Positions 36,940 to 47,126 of a stretch of 64,000 nt of DNA are shown here, one piece after another. Made by a program: the position numbers and the translations under genes. Numbering within the stretch: the stretch's first letter is position 1; the number at the start of each line of letters is the position of its first letter. The notes below the pieces were generated by a model. That model had not been told where the DNA came from, ran no database searches, and worked only from the letters and a program-made list of their open reading frames with translations. Origin of the DNA: Dyella ginsengisoli LA-4 (lineage in GTDB: Bacteria > Pseudomonadota > Gammaproteobacteria > Xanthomonadales > Rhodanobacteraceae); NCBI RefSeq assembly GCF_000334915.1, contig NZ_AMSF01000025.1, positions 186,001 through 250,000 of the forward strand. The letters are read 5' to 3'.

Positions 36940-38403
36940 GTGAGCTCCCCCAACCCGCAGGTGCAATCCTTCGACCTGGTGATCTTCGGCGGCACCGGCG
37001 ACCTGGCGGCGCGCAAGCTGCTGCCGGCGATGTTCCATCGCTTCGTCGACGGCCAGATCCCGGAAAACAGCCGCATCATTGGCATCGCCCGCGAGGCCAC
37101 CGACGACGCCGGCTACCGCGAGCAGATGCGCAAGGCGCTCAACGCCGAGGGCCCGAAGGCGGAGAAGGTCGACGCGTTCCTCAAGCAGGTGTTCTACCGC
37201 TCGCTCGACGCGCGCAAGGACGCCGGCTGGGACGACTTCGCCGCGCTGATGGCCGAGCGTCCGGACAACGTGCGGGTGTTCTACCTGTCCACCTCGCCGG
37301 ACCTGTTCATCGACATCTGCACCCGGCTGGGCAGCCACCGCCTCAACGAGGGCGCCTCGCGCGTGGTGCTGGAGAAGCCGATCGGCCGCGACCTGCAGAG
37401 CGCCAACCAGATCAACGATGCCGTCGGCCAAGTGTTCAACGAGTCGCAGACCTACCGGATCGACCATTACCTCGGCAAGGAGACGGTGCAGAACCTGCTG
37501 GCACTGCGCTTCGGCAATGCGCTGTTCGAGCCGCTGTGGAACGCCGAGCATATCGACCACGTGCAGATCACCGTGGCCGAGACGCTGGGCGTGGGTAACC
37601 GTGCCGCCTACTACAACCGTGCCGGCGCACTGCGCGACATGGTGCAGAACCACATCCTGCAGCTGGTCTGCATGGTGGCGATGGAGCCGCCGGCCTCGCT
37701 GTCGCCCGACGCGGTGCGCGACGAGAAGCTCAAGGTGCTGCGCTCGCTCAAGCCGATCGACGCCTCCAACGCCGCCCACCTCACCGTGCGCGGTCAGTAC
37801 CGCGCCGGCGCGGCCGAGGGCCAGGGCGTGCCCGGCTATCTGGAGGAACTCGGCGACAAGAGCGATACCGAGACCTTCGTCGCGCTGAAGACCGAGATCG
37901 CCAACTGGCGCTGGGCCGGCGTGCCGTTCTACCTGCGTACCGGCAAGCGGCTGCCCGAGCGGGTGTCGGAGATCGTGGTGGCGTTCAAGTCGGTGCCGCA
38001 CTCGATCTTCGACGCGTCCGCCGGCGCGATCGCCAACAACCGGCTGGTGCTGCGCCTGCAGCCGGACGAGGGCGTGAAACTGTGGCTGACCATCAAGCAC
38101 CCGGGCCCGGGTGGCCTGCGCCTGCGCCACGTGCCGCTGGACATGAGCTTCGCCGAGGCCTTCGGCGTATCGCAGCCGGACGCCTACGAGCGCCTGCTGC
38201 TCGACGTGGTGCGCGGCAACCCCACGCTGTTCATGCGCCGCGACGAGGTCGAGGCGGCCTGGCTGTGGGCCGATCCGATCCTCGATGCCTGGGCCTGCAG
38301 CGGCGAGTCGCCCAAGCCCTACACCGCCGGCACCTGGGGCCCGAGCGCCTCGGTCGCGCTGATCGAGCGCGACGGCCGCACCTGGAACGACGGCGGCGAG
38401 TGA
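36940..38403 (+). CDS. zwf: Glucose-6-phosphate dehydrogenase
   Basis: A 487-aa enzyme oxidising glucose-6-phosphate to 6-phosphogluconolactone with NAD(P)+. The N-terminal nucleotide motif FGGTGDLAARKLLP and the active-site signature RIDHYLGKE are intact, and the length is normal. Of three in-frame GTG codons (36922, 36931, 36940) the last has GAGG eight bases upstream and gives MSSPNPQVQSFDLVIFGG. First gene of the Entner-Doudoroff cluster zwf-pgl-edd-eda. Confidence 0.95.
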   Translation: MSSPNPQVQSFDLVIFGGTGDLAARKLLPAMFHRFVDGQIPENSRIIGIAREATDDAGYREQMRKALNAEGPKAEKVDAFLKQVFYRSLDARKDAGWDDFAALMAERPDNVRVFYLSTSPDLFIDICTRLGSHRLNEGASRVVLEKPIGRDLQSANQINDAVGQVFNESQTYRIDHYLGKETVQNLLALRFGNALFEPLWNAEHIDHVQITVAETLGVGNRAAYYNRAGALRDMVQNHILQLVCMVAMEPPASLSPDAVRDEKLKVLRSLKPIDASNAAHLTVRGQYRAGAAEGQGVPGYLEELGDKSDTETFVALKTEIANWRWAGVPFYLRTGKRLPERVSEIVVAFKSVPHSIFDASAGAIANNRLVLRLQPDEGVKLWLTIKHPGPGGLRLRHVPLDMSFAEAFGVSQPDAYERLLLDVVRGNPTLFMRRDEVEAAWLWADPILDAWACSGESPKPYTAGTWGPSASVALIERDGRTWNDGGE

Positions 38404-38440
38404 CCCTCGCCGCATTGCCTCCGCTGTCCCCCGGAACGTC

Positions 38441-39145
38441 ATGCTGAACATTGCCACCCACAGCTTCACCGATTGCCAGGCGCTCGCCGCCTCCCTCGCT
38501 GAACGCGTCGCCGGCCTGCTGCGCGAAGCCATCGCCGCGCGCGGTCGCGCCGTGCTCGCGGTCTCCGGGGGAAGCACCCCGAAGCATTTCTTCGAGCAGC
38601 TCTCGCACGCCGAGCTGGACTGGGCGAAGGTGCAGGTCACCCTGGTCGACGAACGCTGGGTGCCGGAGAGCAGCGACCGTTCCAACGCGCGCCTGGTCAA
38701 GGCGATGCTGCTGACCGATCGCGCCGCCGCGGCCACCTTCGTGCCGCTGCACCAGGACACACCGACGCCCGAGGAAGGCCTCGCCGCACTGGAGGCGCAG
38801 GTCGACGCGCTGGCGCTGCCGTTCGACGTCGTCGTCCTCGGCATGGGGCCGGACGGCCACACCGCGTCGTTCTTCCCCGGTGGCGACCGCCTCGCCGAGG
38901 CGCTGGATCCGGCCAGCTCCGCGCGGGTGATCCCGATGCGCGCCGACGGCGCCGGCGAGCCGCGCATCACCTTCACGCTGCCGGCCCTGCTCGACACCCG
39001 CGCGCTGTTCCTGCACATCGAGGGCGACGCCAAGCGCCGCGTGCTGGCGGACGCGCAGCTGGGTCTGGCCGAAGGTCGCGATTACCCGGTGCGCGCGGTG
39101 CTCGAACAGACCCGCGTGCCCGTCACGGTCTACTGGTGCCCGTGA
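38441..39145 (+). CDS. pgl: 6-phosphogluconolactonase
   Basis: A 234-aa DevB/SOL-type lactonase that hydrolyses 6-phosphogluconolactone. Family motifs: [36 protein letters not shown] and [17 protein letters not shown]. It starts 37 bp after zwf and precedes edd, so the product flows straight into the pathway. Confidence 0.95.
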   Translation: MLNIATHSFTDCQALAASLAERVAGLLREAIAARGRAVLAVSGGSTPKHFFEQLSHAELDWAKVQVTLVDERWVPESSDRSNARLVKAMLLTDRAAAATFVPLHQDTPTPEEGLAALEAQVDALALPFDVVVLGMGPDGHTASFFPGGDRLAEALDPASSARVIPMRADGAGEPRITFTLPALLDTRALFLHIEGDAKRRVLADAQLGLAEGRDYPVRAVLEQTRVPVTVYWCP

Positions 39146-39203
39146 GGCACTGCGCGACGCCCCGCCGTGGCTGGGTGTCGCCTTTCGTTCCAGGAGTGAA
39201 TCC

Positions 39204-41021
39204 ATGAGTTCCCTGCACCCCGTCCTCCGTGAAATCACCGAACGCCTGCGCGAACGCAGCCGTGCCTCGCGTGCGGCGTACCTGGCCAAGATCGAGGCCG
39301 CCCGCGGCGACGGTACCCACCGTCAGCACCTGTCCTGCGGCAACCTCGCGCACGGCTTCGCCGCCTGCGGTGCCGACGACAAGGCCGCGCTGCGTGCCGG
39401 TCGCGCGCCGAACATCGGCATCGTCACCGCCTACAACGACATGCTCTCGGCGCACCAGCCGTACGAGCGCTATCCGGAACTGATCCGCGCCATCGCGCGC
39501 GAGGCCGGCGCCACCGCGCAGGTGGCCGGCGGCGTGCCGGCGATGTGCGACGGCGTCACCCAGGGCCGCGCCGGCATGGAGCTCAGCCTGTTCTCGCGCG
39601 ACCTGATCGCCATGGCCACCGCGGTCGCGTTGTCGCACGACATGTTCGACGCCGGCCTGTACCTGGGGATCTGCGACAAGATCGTGCCGGGCCTGCTGAT
39701 CGGTGCGCTGGCCTTCGGCCACCTGCCCGGCGTGTTCGTGCCTTCCGGCCCGATGCCCAGCGGCATCACCAACGAGGCCAAGTCGAAGGTGCGCCAGGCC
39801 TATGCCGAGGGCAAGGCGACCCGCGAGGAACTGCTGGAAGCCGAGGCGGCCGCCTACCATGCGCCCGGCACCTGCACCTTCTACGGCACCGCCAACTCCA
39901 ACCAGATGCTGATGGAGATCATGGGCATGCATCTGCCGGGCGCCAGCTTCGTCGCGCCGGACACGCCGCTGCGCGATGCGCTCACCGCCGAGGCGGTGCG
40001 TCGCGCCGCCGCGATGAGCGCGCTGGGCGAGCACTACCTGCCGGTCGGCCACATCATCGACGAGAAGGCGGTGATCAACGGCGTGATCGGCCTGCACGCC
40101 ACCGGCGGCTCCACCAACCACCTGCTGCACCTGGTGGCGATGGCGCGCGCGGCCGGCGTTGAACTGCGCTGGGAAGATTTCGACGCGCTGTCCTCGGTGG
40201 TGCCGCTGCTGGCGCGCGTGTACCCCAACGGCTACGCCGACGTGAACCAGTTCCACGAGGCCGGCGGCATGGCTTTCCTGATCGACCAGCTGCTGTCGCA
40301 GGGCCTGCTCCACGCAGACGTGAAGACGGTCAACGGCACCGGCCTGGACGGCTATGCCCAGGTGCCGGTGCTCGACGCGGCCGGCAAGCTGGCCTGGCAG
40401 AAGGTGTCCGGCGAGAGCGGCAACCGCGGCGTGCTGCGCGCGATCAGCGAACCGTTCCGCGCCGACGGCGGCCTGCGCCTGCTCGACGGCAACCTCGGCC
40501 GCGGCGTGATCAAGGTCTCTTCGGTGCCCGACGACCGCATGGTGATCGAAGCGCCGGCGATCGTGTTCAACGACCAGGACGAGGTGCGCGGCGCCTTCGA
40601 GCGCGGCGAGCTCAACCGCGACTTCGTCGCCGTGGTGCGCTTCCAGGGGCCGCGCGCCAACGGCATGCCGGAGCTGCACAAGCTCACTCCGACGCTGGCC
40701 CTGCTGCAGGACCGCGGCCATCGCATCGCGCTGCTCACCGACGGCCGCATGTCCGGTGCGTCGGGCCGCGTGCCGGCGGCGATCCACGTGACGCCGGAAG
40801 CTGAAGCCGGTGGCGCGCTGGCCAAGGTGCGCGACGGTGACCTGATCCGCCTCGACGCGATCAACGGCACGGTCGATGTGCTGGTCGATGCCGCCGAATT
40901 CGCCGCCCGCCCCAGCGTCACCCTGCCCGACCACTCGCACCACGTCGGCATGGGCCGCGAGCTGTTCGGCCTGTTCCGCAGCAACGCCGTCACCGCCGAC
41001 CTCGGCGCCGGCGTGCTCTGA
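39204..41021 (+). CDS. edd: Phosphogluconate dehydratase
   Basis: A 605-aa enzyme of the IlvD/Edd family that converts 6-phosphogluconate to 2-keto-3-deoxy-6-phosphogluconate. Probable iron-sulfur cluster cysteines lie in [14 protein letters not shown] and [10 protein letters not shown]; the C-terminal [22 protein letters not shown] motif is also diagnostic. Normal length. It lies 58 bp after pgl and 26 bp before eda. Confidence 0.96.
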   Translation: MSSLHPVLREITERLRERSRASRAAYLAKIEAARGDGTHRQHLSCGNLAHGFAACGADDKAALRAGRAPNIGIVTAYNDMLSAHQPYERYPELIRAIAREAGATAQVAGGVPAMCDGVTQGRAGMELSLFSRDLIAMATAVALSHDMFDAGLYLGICDKIVPGLLIGALAFGHLPGVFVPSGPMPSGITNEAKSKVRQAYAEGKATREELLEAEAAAYHAPGTCTFYGTANSNQMLMEIMGMHLPGASFVAPDTPLRDALTAEAVRRAAAMSALGEHYLPVGHIIDEKAVINGVIGLHATGGSTNHLLHLVAMARAAGVELRWEDFDALSSVVPLLARVYPNGYADVNQFHEAGGMAFLIDQLLSQGLLHADVKTVNGTGLDGYAQVPVLDAAGKLAWQKVSGESGNRGVLRAISEPFRADGGLRLLDGNLGRGVIKVSSVPDDRMVIEAPAIVFNDQDEVRGAFERGELNRDFVAVVRFQGPRANGMPELHKLTPTLALLQDRGHRIALLTDGRMSGASGRVPAAIHVTPEAEAGGALAKVRDGDLIRLDAINGTVDVLVDAAEFAARPSVTLPDHSHHVGMGRELFGLFRSNAVTADLGAGVL

Positions 41022-41047
41022 TCCCCACGCATTCCCGGAGTGTTCCC

Positions 41048-41698
41048 GTGACTCAATCGATGGAAACCAAGCAGGCCCAGGTAGAGGCCACCATGCGGCT
41101 GGCCCCTGTCATCCCGGTGGTGATCATTGACGACGTGAAGGCGGCTGTGCCGATGGCGCGCGCGCTCGTCGCCGGTGGCACGCCGGCGATCGAGGTGACC
41201 CTGCGCACGCCCGCCGCGGTAGACGCGATCCGCGCCATCGCGCAGGAAGTGGAGGGCGCCGTGGTCGGCGTCGGCACCGTGCTGCACGCCGAGCATCTGG
41301 CGGCCGCCAAAGCTGCCGGCGCGCGCTTCGCGGTGTCGCCGGGCGTGTCGCCCCGGTTGCTGGACGCGGCCGACGACAGCGACCTGCCGCTGCTGCCCGG
41401 CGCCGCCACCGCCAGTGAAGTGATGACCCTGATCGAGCGCGGCTACCGCTTCCTGAAATTCTTCCCGGCCGTGCCCGCCGGCGGCACCAAGCTGATCGGC
41501 GCCTGGGCCAGCCCGCTGCCGCAGGTGAAGTTCTGCCCCACCGGCGGCATCAGCCTGAGCACCGCCTCGGACTTCCTCGCCCTGCCCAACGTGCTGTGCG
41601 TGGGCGGTTCCTGGCTGACCCCGGCGGACAAGCTCAAGGCCGGCGACTGGGCTGCCATCGAACTGCTCGCCCGCGAGGCGGCGGGGCTGAAGGGCTGA
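41048..41698 (+). CDS. eda: KDPG aldolase
   Basis: A 216-aa class I aldolase that splits KDPG into pyruvate and glyceraldehyde-3-phosphate. The Schiff-base Lys is in RFLKFFPA (Lys137); EVTLRT with the catalytic Glu and the GGI phosphate loop are present. The start is GTG with CGGAG seven bases upstream. It ends the Entner-Doudoroff cluster and is convergent with the following MFS gene, 3 bp apart. Confidence 0.95.
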   Translation: MTQSMETKQAQVEATMRLAPVIPVVIIDDVKAAVPMARALVAGGTPAIEVTLRTPAAVDAIRAIAQEVEGAVVGVGTVLHAEHLAAAKAAGARFAVSPGVSPRLLDAADDSDLPLLPGAATASEVMTLIERGYRFLKFFPAVPAGGTKLIGAWASPLPQVKFCPTGGISLSTASDFLALPNVLCVGGSWLTPADKLKAGDWAAIELLAREAAGLKG

Positions 41699-41701
41699 GC
41701 C

Positions 41702-42982
41702 TCAGGCGGACTGCGGCGCGGCGTCCTGCGCGCGGATGCCGCGCAGTGCGGGACTGGTCATGCAGCCCAGCGCGATCGCGGTGAGCGTGAGACCGGCGAT
41801 CACGAACAGCGCCGGCAGCGAGATCACCTTGAGCAGGGCGCCGACGCCAGCGGCGGACAACGGCCCCAGGCCGAGGAAGGTGAACATCAGCACGCTCATC
41901 GTGCGGCCGAGCAGCTCCCGCGGCACCCGGCGCTGGATCCAGCTGACCAGGGCGATCTGGGCGATGCCGCCGAACAGGCCGGTGAGGCCGAGCAGCAGCG
42001 CGGCCAGCACCGTCGAATGCACCCCGGCCAGCGCTACCAGGGCCAGACCGATGCAGGCGTCGAAGCACAGGATCATCGCCCCCAGGTGACCGCGCACCAG
42101 TTTCGCCACCGCGCCGGACGCGAGACCGCCGAGCAGCATGCCGCCGCCGCTCGCCGCCATCACGATGCCCAGCGATGTGGCGCCGTGGTCGAGCCGCATG
42201 TCCGCCAGCACCGGCAGGCCGACCTGGGTCGGTCCACCCACGAACACCGACACCACCGCCGCGTAGAACATGAACGCACGCAGCGGCGTGTCGGCCGCGA
42301 TGCTGCGCAGGCCGCCGAGCAGCTTGCCGAACACGCCGTGCTGCACGGGACCCGGTTCGGCGGCGGGCACGCGGATCAACGCCAGCGACAACAGCGACGC
42401 GCAGAAACTCGCCGCATCGATGGCGAACGCCCAGCCAAGCCCGCGGGCGTCGGCCAGCGCGCTGCCCGCGGTGGGTGCGTGGGCACCGGTGCCGATCACC
42501 ACGCCGGCCAGTGCCGGGCCGATGAACAGGCTGAGCTGGCGCATGCCCATCATCGAGCCGTTGGCCTGCTGCAGTTCGCGCGGATCGATCACCGACGGCA
42601 GCAGTGCGGTGCTGGCCGGGTAGGCGAAGGCGGTGGCCAGGCCGATGCCGAGCGCCAGCGCATACACCCACGGCATGCTGATGGTGCCGGTGAGCACCAT
42701 CGCCGCCAGCACCGCCACCATCACCGCGTTGGCGCCGCGCGCCAGCAGCAGCACGGCCCGCGCGGAGAAGTGGTCGACCACTGCGCCGCCGATCAGCATG
42801 AACACCGCGCGCGGCACCGCCATGGTAGCCAGCACCAGGCCCAGCGCGCCGGGATCGCCGGTGAGCTTGAGCACCAGCCAGGGCAGTGCGACCAGGGTGA
42901 ACTGGTCGCCGAACATCGACACCGTGCTGCCGCCGAACAACAGGCGGAAGTTGGCGTTGGTTGCGAGCGGGTGGCGCGACAT
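41702..42982 (-). CDS. MFS transporter, enterobactin-exporter-like
   Basis: A 426-aa 12-TM major facilitator of the DHA3/EntS-like class (FRLLFGGSTVSMFGDQFTLVALPWLVL start). The ATG at 42982 has AGGA eight bases upstream; a second ATG lies 9 bp earlier. It probably exports a small molecule such as a drug or siderophore; the substrate cannot be told. It is 30 bp downstream of the DUF2239 gene and on the same strand. Confidence 0.85.
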   Translation of the reverse strand: MSRHPLATNANFRLLFGGSTVSMFGDQFTLVALPWLVLKLTGDPGALGLVLATMAVPRAVFMLIGGAVVDHFSARAVLLLARGANAVMVAVLAAMVLTGTISMPWVYALALGIGLATAFAYPASTALLPSVIDPRELQQANGSMMGMRQLSLFIGPALAGVVIGTGAHAPTAGSALADARGLGWAFAIDAASFCASLLSLALIRVPAAEPGPVQHGVFGKLLGGLRSIAADTPLRAFMFYAAVVSVFVGGPTQVGLPVLADMRLDHGATSLGIVMAASGGGMLLGGLASGAVAKLVRGHLGAMILCFDACIGLALVALAGVHSTVLAALLLGLTGLFGGIAQIALVSWIQRRVPRELLGRTMSVLMFTFLGLGPLSAAGVGALLKVISLPALFVIAGLTLTAIALGCMTSPALRGIRAQDAAPQSA

Positions 42983-43012
42983 GGGGGGCATCCTTTCGAA
43001 AGGGGGTAACGC

Positions 43013-43609
43013 TCAATCGCTCTGCGCGGGCGCGGTCCAAGCGGGTTTCGCCAGCCGGCGCACGTAGCTGCGCACATCGGCCGGCCAGGGTTTGGTCAGT
43101 CGTTCGAAGGCGGCCTGCTCGCCGCGCCAGAACGCGCGCGAGGCATCCTCGTAACCGGGCAGGTCGCCGGCCAGGGTGCGCATGGCTCGGTCCAGCGCCT
43201 CGCCCGCCCGGCGGGCCTGGTCCTTCGCGCTGCCGGCCCGGCGCGCCTCCTCGACCAGTCGCCGCAGGGTCACCGAGGCGCCGCCGGGCTGGCGGGAGAG
43301 CCACTCCCAGTGGCGCGGCAGCAGGGTGACCTCCTTCGCCACCACGCCGAGCTTCGGCCGGCCGGGGCCGCGCGGCGCGGGCGGGGCCTCCGTCGGCGCG
43401 GAACGCAGGCGCGCCCGCACCTCGTCGGCACTGCCGCGCAGGTCGAACTCCAGCGCCTCGCCGGTGGCGTCGTCCAGCACCAGCGGCGTACACCGGCGAT
43501 GTCCGGCGAGGTGGGTGTGCACCGCCAGCGCCACCTTCTCAGGCGTGCCTGAGGCAATCCGTTGGTGGCCGTCGAAGGCAGTGCAGCGTGGGCAGTCGGC
43601 GGGTGTCAT
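43013..43609 (-). CDS. DUF2239 family protein
   Basis: A 198-aa protein. The region GRPKLGVVAKEVTLLPRHWEWLSRQPGGASVTLRRLVEEAR is the core of DUF2239, a family of unknown function with a helix-turn-helix-like helical segment. The N-terminus has two Cys (DCPRC). No signal peptide. It is divergent from the EamA-like gene and preceded by two ACCCGG boxes. Confidence 0.85.
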   Translation of the reverse strand: MTPADCPRCTAFDGHQRIASGTPEKVALAVHTHLAGHRRCTPLVLDDATGEALEFDLRGSADEVRARLRSAPTEAPPAPRGPGRPKLGVVAKEVTLLPRHWEWLSRQPGGASVTLRRLVEEARRAGSAKDQARRAGEALDRAMRTLAGDLPGYEDASRAFWRGEQAAFERLTKPWPADVRSYVRRLAKPAWTAPAQSD

Positions 43610-43616
43610 GGCGGCG

Positions 43617-43664
43617 TATTTGACCCGGATAAAATGTCGCCGTCAATATCACCCGGGTAAATTT
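43617..43664. promoter_or_regulatory. Pair of near-palindromic ACCCGG boxes
   Basis: Two related AT-flanked near-palindromes lie between the divergent genes: TATTTGACCCGGATAAAAT (43617-43635) and AATATCACCCGGGTAAATTT (43645-43664), centres 29 bp apart. This looks like a paired operator for a dimeric repressor. The first box lies 8 bp upstream of the DUF2239 start. Confidence 0.5.
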
Positions 43665-43740
43665 GATCTCGGCACCGTCACCGGCGATGCACGGGACGTC
43701 CGCTCCGGCTATCGTTGCGGGCTTTCGCGGTCGGAACGCC

Positions 43741-44598
43741 ATGTTTTATCTCTGCCTCGCCATCGTCTGCAGTGTGCTCGTCTCGGTCTGGCTGAAGCTG
43801 GCACGGCGCTACCGGCTCGACGTGCCGCAGATGGTCGCGTGGAACTACCTCGCCGCCGGCGCGCTGGTGGCATTGGTGCTGCACCCGTCGCTCGAGCCAC
43901 TGCGCCAGCCGGACGCGCCACGCTACACGCTGCTCGCGCTGGCGCTGCTGCTGCCGGCGATCTTCCTCGCGCTGGGCGCCTCGGTGCGCCACGCCGGCAT
44001 CGTGCGCTCGGAGGTCGCGCAGCGGCTGTCGTTGCTGCTCTCGCTGGTGGCCGCCTTCGCGCTGTTCGGCCAGGTGCCGACGTTGCGCATGCTGGCCGGC
44101 CTGGCCCTCGGCCTAGTCGCGCTGCTGGCGATGGTCTGGCGCAGCGGGCGCGCCGCCGGCGACCACGGTGCGGCGGCCTGGCTGTGGCCGCTGGTGGTGT
44201 TCGCCGGCTTCGGCGCGATCGACATCCTGCTCAAGCGCGTCGCCGCCGCGGGCGTGCCGATCGCCGCATCGCTGCAGGCGATGTTCGCGCTGGCGCTTCC
44301 GGTGGCGCTGGGCTTCGCCCTCGTCGCCCGCCAGCGCAGCGGCGAACGCTTCACTGCACGCAGCCTGGCCGGTGGCCTGCTGCTGGGCGTTTTCAACTTC
44401 GCCAACATCCTTTTCTACCTGCGTGCACACGTCGCGCTGGCGCAAAATCCTGCGTTTGTGTTCGCCGCGATGAACCTCGGCGTGGTCGCGCTGGGCACGC
44501 TGGTGGGCGTCGTCGCGTTCCGCGAACGGCTTGGCCGCGTCAATGCGCTCGGCGTGCTGCTGGCGGCGACCGCGATCGCCCTGCTCACCCTGTCCTGA
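43741..44598 (+). CDS. EamA/DMT-type inner-membrane transporter
   Basis: A 285-aa protein with about ten TM helices in two repeats, the drug/metabolite transporter pattern. The N-terminus MFYLCLAIVCSVLVSVWLKLARRY begins with the first TM helix, so the ATG at 43741 is preferred over an upstream in-frame start. The last third, ALAQNPAFVFAAMNLGVVALGTLVGVVAFRERL, is a typical EamA end. Substrate unknown. Confidence 0.8.
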   Translation: MFYLCLAIVCSVLVSVWLKLARRYRLDVPQMVAWNYLAAGALVALVLHPSLEPLRQPDAPRYTLLALALLLPAIFLALGASVRHAGIVRSEVAQRLSLLLSLVAAFALFGQVPTLRMLAGLALGLVALLAMVWRSGRAAGDHGAAAWLWPLVVFAGFGAIDILLKRVAAAGVPIAASLQAMFALALPVALGFALVARQRSGERFTARSLAGGLLLGVFNFANILFYLRAHVALAQNPAFVFAAMNLGVVALGTLVGVVAFRERLGRVNALGVLLAATAIALLTLS

Positions 44599-44682
44599 GG
44601 GCGTGACTTTCGGGGGATGGCCGCTCGTGCCCCGAGGCCTAGGCTCGGCAGCTTGGCCCACCTCATCCCCCAAGGAATCCCC

Positions 44683-46266
44683 ATGCGTCGACTCGCTCTT
44701 GCCGCCGCGCTCGCCAGCGCACTGATCAGCACCGCCGCCTTTTCCCACGACGACAAGCAGGACGACGCCAAGGCCAAGGCCGACGCGCCCGATGCCGCGC
44801 TGGTCAAGCCGCAGTCGTCGGAAACCGAGGGCAGCGTCACCGTCGAAGGCAAGCGCATCGACTACAAGGCGGTCGCCGGCACCCTGGTGCTGCACGGCAA
44901 GGGCGACAAGGAGAACGAGCCGACGGTGAGCATGTTCTACACCGCCTACTTCAAGAAGGGCGTGGCGCCGGGTTCGCGCCCGGTCACCTTCATCTACAAC
45001 GGCGGTCCCGGCTCGGCCACCGTGTGGCTGCATATGGGCGCGTTCGGCCCGAAGCGCGTGGTCACCAATGACGACACCCACACGCCCGCCGCCCCCTACG
45101 GCCTGGTCAACAACGACTACAGCCTGCTCGACGCCTCCGACCTGGTGTTCATCGACGCGCCCGGTGCCGGCTTCAGCCGCCTGATCGCCGACGACAAGGA
45201 TCCGGCCAAGCGCGCCGACCAGATGAAGGACCGCAAGAAGGACATCTACAGTGTCGACGGCGACGGCCACGCCTTCGCCCAGTTCATCACCCAGTTCCTG
45301 TCGAAGTACGGTCGCTGGAACTCGCCCAAGTACCTGTTCGGCGAGAGCTACGGCACCACCCGCTCGGCGGTGCTGGCCAACGACCTGGAGAACGAGGACA
45401 GCGTCGATCTCAACGGCGTGATCCTGCTCTCGCAGATCCTCAACTTCGACAATTCCATCGACGGCCCCGAGCGCAACCCGGGCATGGACCTGCCCTACGC
45501 GCTGGCGCTGCCCACGTTCGCCGCCACCGCCTACTACCACCACAAGCTGCCGCAGCAGCCGGCCGCGCTCGAGCCGTTCCTGGCCGAGGTGGAGCAGTTC
45601 GCCGCGGGCGACTACGCCAGCGCGCTGTTCGCCGGCGCCTCGCTCGATGCCACGCGCAAGCAGGCGATCGCCGAGAAGCTGCACCAGTACACCGGCCTGC
45701 CGGTGGCCTACCTGCTGAAGGCCGACCTGCGCGTCACCGGCGGCATGTTCGAGCACGAGCTGCAGACCGACGGCGATATCACCACCGGCCGCCTCGACAG
45801 CCGCTTCTCCGGCCCCTCGATCGATCCGCTGAGCAAGAGCTCCGAATACGACCCGCAGTCCTCCGCGATCAGCTCGGCCTACGTCGCCGTGTTCAACGAC
45901 TACGTGCGCCAGCAGCTGAAGTTCGGCAAGAACCAGACCTATCGCCTGTTCGCCGACATCGACGACTGGGGCATGAAGCACGACGGCCACGACGGCGCCA
46001 TGAACGTGATGGGCGACCTGGCGATGGCGATGAAGACCAACCCGGATCTGAAGGTCTTCCTCAACGGTGGCTACTACGACCTGGCCACGCCGTTCTACGC
46101 CGCCAAGTACGAGATGGACCACCTGCCGATCCCGGACTCGCTGCAGAAGAACATCAGCTACGCCTGGTACCCGTCCGGCCACATGGTCTACGCCCACACC
46201 GCCTCGCTGAAGACGCTGCACGACAACGTGGCGAAGTTCATCCAGGCCACCGACAACGTGAAGTGA
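44683..46266 (+). CDS. Secreted S10 family serine carboxypeptidase-like protein
   Basis: A 527-aa protein with a signal peptide (LALAAALASALISTAAFS). The S10 triad is visible: GESYGTT with Ser222, the Asp in NGGYYDLATPF and the His in YPSGHMVY; the oxyanion region FIYNGGPGSATVWLHMGAFGP is also typical. AAGGA precedes the ATG. It should remove C-terminal residues from peptides in the periplasm. Its last two codons and stop are the start of a tandem-duplicated 204-bp segment. Confidence 0.92.
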   Translation: MRRLALAAALASALISTAAFSHDDKQDDAKAKADAPDAALVKPQSSETEGSVTVEGKRIDYKAVAGTLVLHGKGDKENEPTVSMFYTAYFKKGVAPGSRPVTFIYNGGPGSATVWLHMGAFGPKRVVTNDDTHTPAAPYGLVNNDYSLLDASDLVFIDAPGAGFSRLIADDKDPAKRADQMKDRKKDIYSVDGDGHAFAQFITQFLSKYGRWNSPKYLFGESYGTTRSAVLANDLENEDSVDLNGVILLSQILNFDNSIDGPERNPGMDLPYALALPTFAATAYYHHKLPQQPAALEPFLAEVEQFAAGDYASALFAGASLDATRKQAIAEKLHQYTGLPVAYLLKADLRVTGGMFEHELQTDGDITTGRLDSRFSGPSIDPLSKSSEYDPQSSAISSAYVAVFNDYVRQQLKFGKNQTYRLFADIDDWGMKHDGHDGAMNVMGDLAMAMKTNPDLKVFLNGGYYDLATPFYAAKYEMDHLPIPDSLQKNISYAWYPSGHMVYAHTASLKTLHDNVAKFIQATDNVK

Positions 46267-46301
46267 TTGAGCGAGAAGTGAGCGGAGAGAAGTGAGGAGT
46301 G

Positions 46302-46332
46302 AGAGGTACCCGCGCTGCGCGGGTGCCTCTTT
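46302..46332 (+). terminator. Terminator of the S10 gene, copy 1
   Basis: AGAGG-t-ACCCGCG (46302-46314) pairs with CGCGGGT-g-CCTCT (46318-46330) around a CTG loop, followed by a short T tract. One internal T:G position. Confidence 0.75.
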
Positions 46333-46505
46333 CCCCAACCCCTGCGCTTCGACCGTCGCTACGACCGTCCAATGATTCGTTCGACGCAGCCAACCGCCCC
46401 CCGGCGCAGACAAGAAGCGCACACCGTGGGAGCGTGGCTCCTCCTCTCACTCCTCTTCCCTGTGAAGTGATTGAGCGAGAAGTGAGCGGAGAGAAGTGAG
46501 GAGTG

Positions 46506-46536
46506 AGAGGTACCCGCGCTGCGCGGGTGCCTCTTT
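46506..46536 (+). terminator. Terminator hairpin, copy 2
   Basis: This is the same hairpin as at 46302-46332, repeated 204 bp downstream through the tandem duplication. Confidence 0.7.
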
Positions 46537-46726
46537 CCCCAACCCCTGCGCTTCGACCGTCGCTACGACCGTCCAATGATTCGTTCGACGCAGCCAACCG
46601 CCCCCCCGGCGCAGACAAGAAGCGCACACCGTGGGAGCGTGGCTCCTCCTCTCACTCCTCTTCCCTCACTCCTACTCTTGGCGCCGGGCACCGGCTACGA
46701 TCCGGTTTTCGCCCGCGATACCCGCC

Positions 46727-47098
46727 ATGCGCCCACTGATCGACCGCTACATCGACGCCTACAACCGCATCGACGTCGACGCGATGCTGCTCACCCTGCA
46801 TCCGGCGATCGTGTTCGAGAACCATGCCGGCGGCCAGCGCACGCTGCGCACCGAAGGGCTGCTCGATTTCGAGCGGCTGGCCCGCAGCACCCAGCCGCTG
46901 TTCAGCGCACGCCGCCAGGTGATCACGGCCTACCGTGAGCAGGGCGACAGCGCCTGGGCGGAGATCCAGTTCGACGGCACCTTCGCCATCGATCTGCCCA
47001 ACGGCATCCGCGCCGGCCAGCGCATCGCCATGCCCGGCCGCTCCGAATACCGCGTATTCGATGGCCTGCTGATCTACATCGCCGATCACAGCGCGTAA
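46727..47098 (+). CDS. NTF2-like/SnoaL-fold protein
   Basis: A 123-aa protein with the NTF2-like pattern: N-terminal helix (IDRYIDAYNRIDVDAMLLTLHPAIVFEN) followed by beta strands with charged residues (AWAEIQFDGTFAIDLPNGIRAGQRI). Such cone-shaped proteins include SnoaL-like cyclases and ketosteroid isomerases; the reaction cannot be assigned. The start is placed at MRPLIDRY, since the frame upstream runs into the duplicated repeat. Confidence 0.75.
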   Translation: MRPLIDRYIDAYNRIDVDAMLLTLHPAIVFENHAGGQRTLRTEGLLDFERLARSTQPLFSARRQVITAYREQGDSAWAEIQFDGTFAIDLPNGIRAGQRIAMPGRSEYRVFDGLLIYIADHSA

Positions 47099-47126
47099 GC
47101 GTTCCGGGGCGCCGCCTACCGTTACG

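Larger units (their letters stand above)
46258..46666. repeat. Tandem duplication of about 204 bp after the S10 gene
   Basis: Copy 1 is 46258-46461 and copy 2 is 46462-46666; they are almost identical, the only difference noticed being one extra C in a C run of copy 2. Each begins with GTGAAGTGA, the final codons of the peptidase gene, and contains a full terminator hairpin. No gene is supported within the copies. Confidence 0.95.

Noticed and set aside
46238-46627. Minus-strand open frames in the tandem duplication
   Set aside because: They follow the 204-bp repeat and its terminator hairpins; no start signal and no domain.
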